DNA of 64,000 bases from Actinostola sp. cb2023 (lineage: Eukaryota; Cnidaria; Anthozoa; Actiniaria; Actinostolidae). The number at the start of each line of letters is the position of its first letter. Position 1 is the stretch's first letter. The stretch lies in assembly GCA_033675265.1 (NCBI GenBank), contig JAUJYZ010000028.1:124001-188000 (forward strand), given 5' to 3'. Below the pieces are notes generated by a model. That model was not told where the DNA came from. It saw only the letters and a list, made by a program, of their open reading frames with translations, and ran no database searches. The translations under genes were made by a program, and so were the position numbers. Positions 56,281 through 64,000 of the stretch are shown here, piece after piece.

Positions 56281-57532
56281 TTAAGCGGACACCCTGTATT
56301 AAGCGGACATCCTCTATTAAGCGGAAACCCTCCATTAAGCGGACACCCTGTATTAAGTGGACATCCTGTATTAAGCGGACACCCTGTATTAAGTGGACAC
56401 CCTGTATTATGCGGACATCCTGTATTAAGTGGACATCCTGTATTAAGCGGACATCCTCCATTAAGCGGACACCCTCTATTAAGCGGACATCCTCTATTAA
56501 GCGGAAACCCTCCATTAAGCGGACACCCTGTATTAAGTGGACACCCTCTATTAAGCGGACATCCTCTATTAAGCGGAAACCCTCCATTAAGCGGACACCC
56601 TGTATTAAGCAGACACCCTCTATTAAGCGGACATCCTCTATTAAGCGAAAATCGTCCATTAAGCGGACACCCTGTATTAAGTGGACACCCTCTATTAAGC
56701 AGACACCCTCTATTAAGCAGAAACCCTCCATTAAGTGGACATCCTCTATTAAGTGGACACCCTCTATTAAGTGGACACCCTCTATTAAGTGGACACCCTC
56801 CATTAAGCGGACATCCTCCATTAAGCGGACACCCTCTATTAAGCGGACATCCTCTATTAAGCGGAAACCCTCCATTAAGCGGACACCCTGTATTAAGTGG
56901 ACACCCTCTATTAAGCGGACATCCTCTATTAAGCGGAAACCCTCCATTAAGCGGACACCCTGTATTAAGCAGACACCCTCTATTAAGCGGACATCCTCTA
57001 TTAAGCGAAAATCGTCCATTAAGCGGACACCCTGTATTAAGTGGACACCCTCTATTAAGCAGACACCCTCTATTAAGCAGAAACCCTCCATTAAGTGGAC
57101 ATCCTCTATTAAGTGGACACCCTCTATTAAGTGGACACCCTCTATTAAGTGGACACCCTCCATTAAGCGGAAACCCTCCATTAAGCGGACACCCTCTATT
57201 AAGCGGACATCCTCTATTAAGCGGACACCCTCTATTAAGCAGACACCCTCCATTAAGCGGACACCCTGTATTAAGTGGACATCCTGTATTAAGTGGACAC
57301 CCTGTATTAAGTGGATATCCTAGGCCTGTATTATGCGGACACCCTGTATTAAGTGGACATCCTGTATTAAGCGGACATCCTCCATTAAGCAGACATCCTG
57401 TATTAAATGGACACCCTGTATTATGCGGACACCCTGTATTAAGTGGACACCCTGTATTAAGCGGACACCCTCTATTAAGCGGACATCCTCTATTAAGCGG
57501 AAACCCTCCATTAAGCGGACACCCTGTATTAA
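56281..57532. repeat. 18-bp minisatellite, segment 2
   Basis: Continuation of the array. A 360-bp block (20 units) is duplicated: 56461-56820 and 56821-57180 are essentially identical. Confidence 0.95.
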
Positions 57533-58236
57533 GTGTCGTTTCCTGATAGAGTGTTCCAGACTCTGGAAATGGGGGTCCACCGATTTTGATAAAATTTACT
57601 GCAGAAGTTGGTCTTGATGGGATATTCCAAAATCCAATTTGGTTTGGTTTTCTGACTTATAGTTCAAAAGTTTCAGGGGGGTGCAATTTTGGACCTCCAG
57701 ATCATTGAAAATCCTGTGTTTCAAGGGGTAAGTTTGAACTGCTGCAAAACCAAACACATAAAACCTATTCACTAATCAATTGTATGGTGTGATTCTGATA
57801 TAAAGGTACTTTCAATTCATATGTACTGAGACTACACAGAAGCTTCTGACTGAGTGGGGCCTGGGATGAGTTCGGGCCAAATTTTGAGTGACTGAGCATC
57901 ACTCAAAATTGCCAAACTTTAGAAATTAATATTGGCTAACTGCATACTTATTCTAAATTGATACTTATATCAGGAGTTACCCCAATATAAGTAGAATGAA
58001 AATCCATCGAGAAAAAATTGGCCCATTTAATTTTGAGGCACTTTAAAGACTTATTTTACAGCACACTCTAACATAATATACATATTGGCAAAAGTCATAA
58101 TTGGACACCCAAACTATATTTATTTGTATTTAAACACCTCAGTGTGCTTTGTGGAGGCCTTAAATACTTAAAACAATTGTGATAAGCAGTTATTTTGTGA
58201 GTAAACACTAACTTAGAATTTTAAATTGCCTAGAAT

Positions 58237-58460
58237 CACAGGGAGGGAGCCCAAGCATAAATTCAGTAAAAAAATAAATTCGAAATAAAGTATTTTTTCC
58301 CCCTATACATCTTTGTTGTCTGTTAACTTAACCTACCTGGTGATTTTTTTTACCAGGCAGGTTAAGTTAACAGACAACAAAGATGTATAGGGGGAAAAAT
58401 ACTTTATTTCGATTTTTTTTTTGTTTTACTGAATTTATGCTTGGGCTCCCTGTGGTGCTT
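58237..58460. mobile_element. palindrome inside the 4.1-kb element
   Basis: GGGAGCCCAAGCATAAATTC...TGTTAACTTAACCTACCTGG is mirrored to 58455, with a spacer of a few T residues. Confidence 0.85.
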
Positions 58461-59550
58461 CCGGGAGCAAAGAGAGCAGTAGTGTGGTAAGAAATCAAAA
58501 CAACCACGAGAAATCCATGGCAGAGAACAATCTTAGTTTGCTATAGAAAGCCAAGCGTGTAGAAACAAGTTTGTTTACTGCTTTTTCCAGTAATTCACGA
58601 TATTATTGATAATTTTCATTTAAAATATCTAAAATATGTTCAGTGTTGAATTAAAAGTTATCTGTTAAATAAAGGATAAAGGCGGAATCAGTATATGTGT
58701 ATACAGTATATATATGACAGATTGCGAAATAACTTGTCGATTGTCGATTTCATTGGCTGTCGAAGGACAAAAATGCCGATAAAATCGCCCATGCGCATGG
58801 GAAAATGGAATATATTTGTTAAATAATATATAGCATTTCTTCTATTGTACTTGAATTTACTTGTGGGCAAAACTAGAAACCAGTCTGTTTGTACTCACTG
58901 AATTTGCCACCCACATGAAATAAAGTATATTTATGTATGTATGTTTCGGCACGATCACGGTCACTACATGGAATTTCGAATGTTTCCATATGCGGCACGA
59001 AACGGCACCATCATACAAAATCTACTCTAATTATAATAAACTTGATTTCCAGAAGGTAACATTGGACACTCTTACAGTTTGCACTAATAAATACATATAA
59101 ATATGAAACGAGCGCTTAGAGGAACTAAATTGATGTGAAGCTATTGTCCGTGCTGCTAGCAATTGCAAATGTAAAGAGTCAGAGTATCGCACTGGTTTTC
59201 TATCCTATATGTTGCAATGCTAAATGCTTAGCAGAAATCTATTGGCCGCCCTATATCTCGTGAAATGCGGTTTAGTTGCTCAACATACAGGCGGACTTTG
59301 CGCTCACTGCCTACCCCCGTTCAGCTGTCCTAGAGTGCCACGGTTTAGATATATATTAACGAGATTAATATTCACATAAATTCACGACCCTGGAGAATGC
59401 ATATAAATATATATAAATATATATAAATCCTATAAATTACACCTATATATCTTTATCTTCTAAAAATCCAAATCCTAAAAATCCTAGTATAAATATAATC
59501 GGTGGTGACTAAATTATATCATTATGCATTCAGTAACATCACATTGAAAC
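58461..59550. other. interior of the 4.1-kb element, unassigned
   Basis: AT-rich, with ATATATAAAT runs near 59400. No gene recognised. Confidence 0.4.
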
Positions 59551-59554
59551 ATTA

Positions 59555-59705
59555 AAACATGTTCTAATTAGTTGTCCAAAACATGTTTGAAAGCCAGTTT
59601 GATCAGACAGTTCCGCACTGAGGATGTCGTGAAATTTACAAACGTCGTAGATTTAAGGCTTTCAAACATACATGTTTGGGCAACTAATTAGAACATGTTT
59701 TAATG
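59555..59705. mobile_element. fold-back (AAAACATGTTCTAATTAGTT ends)
   Basis: The left 48 bp are mirrored at 59662-59705; the inner sequence includes TTGAAAGCC/GGCTTTCAA. Confidence 0.75.
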
Positions 59706-59769
59706 TCATGTGTTAACGCTTAGATGCAAACGACGGTATTCTACAGCACCACATGATCGTTGTTTTCAG

Positions 59770-59860
59770 CACGAGAAACTGATTTGTCTGCTAATATTTG
59801 CAGTAGAGAACTGAAATCCCCTCCGCCAAGTCAGAAAGGACCTTTAAATTATAATCTCAT
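59770..59860 (+). CDS. MIA3: candidate MIA3-like exon 5
   Basis: A strong acceptor TTGTTTTCAG|C and a consensus donor CAT|GTAAGT bracket 91 bp that is open in only one phase. That phase is exactly the one required if exon 4 is spliced at 54813 (AAA G|CA gives Ala). It would encode RETDLSANICSRELKSPPPS, then QKGPLNYNL. Against it: the segment lies inside a TTAA-flanked mobile element, and I cannot match the peptide to TANGO1. Treat as a hypothesis. Confidence 0.3.
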
Positions 59861-59894
59861 GTAAGTTGAAGTGAGCAAGAAGTGTTATATAATT

Positions 59895-60654
59895 ACTCGT
59901 GCCGAAGGCCGGGCCGGGGCAGGAGTCTTAAATAGCAGATCGTCTTTTTTTTTTTTTTGTCTATCCGGTTATGAAATGGAAGGTGGAGACATGAAGTCTC
60001 ATCACAAGAGAGATTACAAATCACAAACCAATCAGGAGGCACCGGAGGTCAATCAGGGGCAAGTTCAGTTGTCAGTTGTCAGAATCTATCACGAAAATAT
60101 ATTTAGTTCTGAATGGCTTGAGTTTCCTTGCCAGGATTGTCCTTTTCCCAAAGTGGCTCTACTAGGAGACAAAAAATCTGACAGCCAAACACTGAGTTGA
60201 TAACTATAATCGTTCTCAGATCTAAATATAGATAAATGTTTAAGCAGTGAATACACATATCACTCAACAAGTAACCAAACACTGATTTGATCCGACTATA
60301 ATCGTTATCTCAGATCTAAATATAGAGAAATATTTTAAGCAGTGAATACAACTTTGATGACTAAGCACAATCTGCAATTGAGTGGGTCTGGGAACGAGAT
60401 CACTAAAAGCTGATCTATGAGGATTTATCGACAGTCGACCTCTTTCTTCACAAACCTTGTTAGGGGAAAGTTATGTCGTCTTGTGATCGTCAGAAAAAAA
60501 ACGATTTGAAGGAAGTATGTCTAATACGCTTATCTCACATACAAATGCACACACTGTTAGCGGTATATACAGTATACTTCTTTCATGCTACAATGCATCC
60601 CAGTGCTCAAATGCTCCAGGGCACGAGTGAACGCTTATTTTAAAAAGCGTCTAG
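59895..60654 (+). mobile_element. helentron-like element, family B copy 2 (760 bp)
   Basis: Begins ACTCGTGCCGAAGGCCGGGC and ends GGGCACGAGTGA followed by the hairpin ACGCTT-ATTTTAAA-AAGCGT and CTAG before TTAGT. Same architecture as 33293-34980. Confidence 0.65.
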
Positions 60655-60683
60655 TTAGTACATAATGTATTTATCTATTTCAG

Positions 60684-60871
60684 TCTGCGAACTGTCCCTC
60701 CTTTTCCCTCAGACTCAGTGAAGACGAGTTTTTAGAATCCCGTGGACGCGAGGAGAATGGGGATCCTAAACTCTCCCCAATCTTCGCACGTCCAGGATCG
60801 GTTTTTCCCGAGATTGGTTTTTTCTCTCGTTCGACTGAGTCTGGATGACAAAGAGGGACTGTTCACACTCT
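60684..60871. mobile_element. MITE with 12-bp flanking duplication
   Basis: GAACTGTCCCTCCTTTTCCC...AGACTCAGT at the left is mirrored by ACTGAGTCTGGATGACAAAG-AGGGACTGTTC at the right. TATCTATTTCAG occurs immediately outside both ends (60672-60683 and 60872-60883). Confidence 0.7.
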
Positions 60872-61665
60872 ATCTATTTCAGATCTAGATAGCTATATTG
60901 TATATATTTATGCTTTGAAATGGACTGACAAAATATGGGTTGTGAATATAATTTTTTCTAATTCTAAGGCAATTTAAAATTATAAGTTAGTGTTTACTCA
61001 CAAAATGACTGCTTATCACAATTGTTTTAAGTATTTAAGGCCTCCACAAAGCACACTGAGGTGTTTAAATACAAATAAATATAGTTTGGGTGTCCAATTA
61101 TGACTTTTGCCAATATGTAAATTTTGTTAGAGTGTGCTGTAAAATAAGTCTTTAAAGTGCCTCAAAATTAAATGGGCCAATTTTTTCTCGATGGATTTTC
61201 ATTCTACTTATATTGGGGTAACTCCTGATATAAGTATCAATTTAGAATAAGTATGCAGTTAGCCAATATTAATTTCTAAAGTTTGGCAATTTTGAGTGAT
61301 GCTCAGTCACTCAAAATTTGGCCCGAACTCATCCCAGGCCCCACTCAGTCAGAAGCTTCTGTGTAGTCTCAGTACATATGAATTGAAAGTACCTTTATAT
61401 CAGAATCACACCATACAATTGATTAGTGAATAGGTTTTATGTGTTTGGTTTTGCAGCAGTTCAAACTTACCCCTTGAAACACAGGATTTTCAATGATCTG
61501 GAGGTCCAAAATTGCACCCCCCTGAAACTTTTGAACTATAAGTCAGAAAACCAAACCAAATTGGATTTTGGAATATCCCATCAAGACCAACTTCTGCAGT
61601 AAATTTTATCAAAATCGGTGGACCCCCATTTCCAGAGTCTGGAACACTCTATCAGGAAACGACAC

Positions 61666-62465
61666 TTAAGTGGACATCCTGTATTAAGTGGACACCCTGT
61701 ATTAAGTGGACATCCTCTATTAAGCAGAAACCCTCCATTAAGCGGACACCCTGTATTAAGCGGACATCCTCTATTAAGCGGAAACCCTCCATTAAGCGGA
61801 CACCCTGTATTAAGTGGACATCCTGTATTAAGCGGACACCCTGTATTAAGTGGACATCCTGTATTAAGCGGACATCCTCCATTAAGCGGACACCCTCTAT
61901 TAAGCGGACATCCTCTATTAAGCGGAAACCCTCCATTAAGCGGACACCCTGTATTAAGTGGACACCCTCTATTAAGCGGACATCCTCTATTAAGCGGAAA
62001 CCCTCCATTAAGCGGAAACCCTCCATTAAGCGGACACCCTGTATTAAGCGGACATCCTCTATTAAGCGGAAACCCTCCATTAAGCGGACACCCTGTATTA
62101 AGCGGACACCCTCTATTAAGCGGACACCCTCTATTAAGCAGAAACCCTCCATTAAGTGGACATCCTCTATTAAGTGGACACCCTCTATTAAGTGGACACC
62201 CTCTATTAAGTGGACACCCTCCATTAAGTGGAAACCCTCCATTAAGTGGACACCCTGTATTAAGCGGACACCCTCTATTAAGCGGACACCCTCTATTAAG
62301 TAGACACCCTCTATTAAGCGGACATCCTCTATTAAGCGGACATCCTCTATTAAGCGGACACCCTCTATTAAGCGGACATCCTCTATTAAGCGGACACCCT
62401 CTATTAAGCGGACACCCTCTATTAAGTGGACACCCTCTATTAAGCGGACATCCTCTATTAAGGTA
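61666..62465. repeat. 18-bp minisatellite, segment 3
   Basis: The array continues in the same orientation after the 4.1-kb insertion, ending TCTATTAAGG at 62463. Confidence 0.95.
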
Positions 62466-63188
62466 TCCTACCGCAAATTGTATCAACAAAGAGTGCATTT
62501 TCTTAAAGCTTATCATCGAATCATAAGATATAGGATTTGTTAAGAGAGAACTTAGTTCCTGGACATTCGTAATTTGTCAGACATCAAAGATAAACATGTA
62601 CGTGTGCTTAATTAGGAGATACCGTGTCTTATATACAATGTACAGAAGAGCATTATCTAGTGTTTCCCAAAACTGAATGACGTTTTACCTTCGAAGTAAT
62701 AACGAACATTATATTGTTGCATACGGTACTTACATTTGAGACATTGAGCCACTGACAGCTCTTGTCAACATGACGTACTGTAATGACGCCACACTAGAAA
62801 TAGACCTCTGATACTGACAAAGTAGATTTATTATGTTCAGCTATGAATCTCTATTTCTTGAAATTTGTACAAAGTTTCCAGCAAGTTTGTGTTAGTTGAA
62901 TATCGTTCTGCTCAGTAATTAGATACATGTAAATGATTTTCAAAACCGTGTCTCCAATTATTGTTGATATTTTGTTTCCTTCAAAAGTTACATGTACATT
63001 GTATGCTTTGAAACTCTACAAAGTTACTGTACGTTGCTACAGTGTACATACATGTTACTGTACATACATTTTATTGGACACTCCCCAATAGGGCTTTTCA
63101 GGCCAATTTACAAGTAATAAGCAACGACAATCAAACGTTGAACAAAGCAATAATAATATATTATTACAAAAGTCAAAAAAGCATAATT
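62466..63188. other. unassigned
   Basis: No coding exon, RNA gene or clear repeat seen in either strand. Confidence 0.45.
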
Positions 63189-63335
63189 ACTCGGGCTTCC
63201 TTCCTGTGGAAGGCCCAAGTCTAAAAATGCAGGCTGTTCTTCCTTGTCGTTCTCATTGTCTTTGACCTCAAATGTTGAAGTGGCTTGTAATGCACATGCG
63301 CCTTGTGTCAGCCGCTGAGATGACCAAGAAATCAC
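63189..63335 (+). mobile_element. helentron-like 5' terminus, family C
   Basis: ACTCGGGCTTCCTTCCTGTG-GAAGGCCCAAGT forms a terminal hairpin. It is followed by GCAGGCTGTTCTTCC and TTTGACCTCAAATG, which match the inverted copy near 48060-48170. The 3' end was not found. Confidence 0.45.
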
Positions 63336-63861
63336 GGATCAGATTATTCGAGGTGCCGTTGGCTCAAAGACGATTTGAAAACACAACCTAAGCATCACAA
63401 CCTAAGGGTTGCAACCTAAGGGGAAAATAGTTGGCCTTTCTGTTTCTGGCGATTTTCTGGCGACGGTTGACTCTGAATTCGGTTCGTGTACTGAGTGATT
63501 TATAAACAAAGTTATTAACATAATTCAATGTACAAAATCACTGGAGGCTCTAGATCTATGTTGTGTATGAAGAAGAAAACAACTTGTTTGTATTGCATCG
63601 ACAGAAGTTACTGTAAACTCGAGGTGTTTTAATACAGTTTCAAGTTAAATAAGCATGTCCCAGAGAATATTATTTGGCCTTGTAATTTTTCTGTCTGAAA
63701 GCGTATTTCAATCAGATGTCTGTGGCTTAGGAAGAACTTGTAATTTTATTGATGAGCTGTTGTTGAAATTGTTTCTTGCAAGGTAATCGAAATGCAAGGT
63801 AATCAAAATGTGCTTCACCGGCTGTCAGCTAGCAGTATCAGTGTTGAAGGATACATAATAC
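63336..63861. other. unassigned
   Basis: Nothing recognised beyond simple AT-rich sequence. Confidence 0.4.
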
Positions 63862-64000
63862 CAGGGGCGTAGCGTGCATATACGCACATACGCACGTGCG
63901 TACAATTTAAAATCCTTAAAATATATATATATTATAAAAAACATAAAAATATTTAAAATAAAATGAAATCTAAGACAAAATCTTAACAGCTCACGGCAGA
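63862..64000 (+). mobile_element. possible hAT-type element end
   Basis: CAGGGGCGTAGC at 63862-63873 is a terminal sequence common among animal hAT transposons. The rest lies outside the window. Confidence 0.35.

Larger units (their letters stand above)
57533..61665. mobile_element. 4.1-kb TTAA-flanked element with ~708-bp inverted repeats
   Basis: Starts GTGTCGTTTCCTGATAGAGT and ends with the mirror image. TTAA is present at 57529-57532 and 61666-61669. Arms 57533-58239 and 60957-61665 are nearly identical. The interior of about 2.7 kb contains further fold-backs, a helentron-like element and a candidate exon, but no transposase frame. Confidence 0.9.

Noticed and set aside
60684..60760. 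Sequence after TATTTCAG at 60683 as MIA3-like exon 6
   Set aside because: In the required phase it hits a stop after about 16 codons, and it is the arm of a MITE with flanking duplication.
55047..62526. Hexapeptide repeat frames (SGHPLL, GCPLNR, IKRTPS)
   Set aside because: Translation of an 18-bp minisatellite, open in several frames on both strands and interrupted by mobile elements.

Overview
This is a eukaryotic, AT-rich, intron-rich and repeat-saturated window, most likely from a marine invertebrate. A cnidarian is my best guess, from the mix of Ty3/Gypsy, DIRS-like, Penelope-like and LINE fragments, abundant fold-back MITEs and helentron-like elements; the species cannot be fixed from sequence alone. 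Only two host genes are convincing, both on the + strand. The first is a complete AIDA orthologue (axin interactor, dorsalization-associated) in ten phase-compatible exons from 13387 to 40482, about 268 aa, with the conserved C2 domain in its last four exons. The second is the 5' part of a MIA/TANGO1-family gene from 43109, with a signal peptide, an MIA-type SH3 domain split over exons 1-3 and a long acidic exon 4. AIDA and MIA3 are also neighbours in human (1q41, from memory), so this looks like ancient microsynteny.

Layout. 1-4110: two AT-rich CCCATATAT satellites (44-bp and 95-bp units) around a tRNA-like fold-back and a weak minus-strand transcription-unit candidate. 4800-7504: decayed Gypsy copy. 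7690-9477: DIRS-like copy split by a Penelope-like element with a 12-bp target duplication. 9478-13310: second Gypsy copy, ending less than 100 bp from the AIDA start codon. 13387-40482: AIDA. Its introns hold a 29-bp array of 52 copies, a 20-bp array, two 38-bp arrays, AAT/ATT microsatellites, LINE tails, Tc1/mariner-like MITEs and nested helentron-like elements. 40483-43108: intergenic, with a 53-bp array. 43109-54828: MIA3-like exons 1-4, with a 4.1-kb 17-bp array in intron 3. 55020-62465: one 18-bp minisatellite cut into three by two TTAA-flanked fold-back elements. 62466-64000: little that can be identified.

The most striking observation is at AIDA exon 5. Its 3' end and its splice donor are themselves the unit of the 29-bp array, giving 52 tandem copies of a consensus 5' splice site. 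Only the first donor keeps the reading frame; every later one includes an in-frame stop and would end the protein after about 95 residues, before the C2 domain. Repeats also abut the acceptors of AIDA exon 8 (38-bp array) and MIA3-like exon 4 (ATT microsatellite). Long open frames inside the satellites (CCCATATAT, 17-bp, 18-bp, poly-Leu) are by-products of repeat periodicity, not genes.
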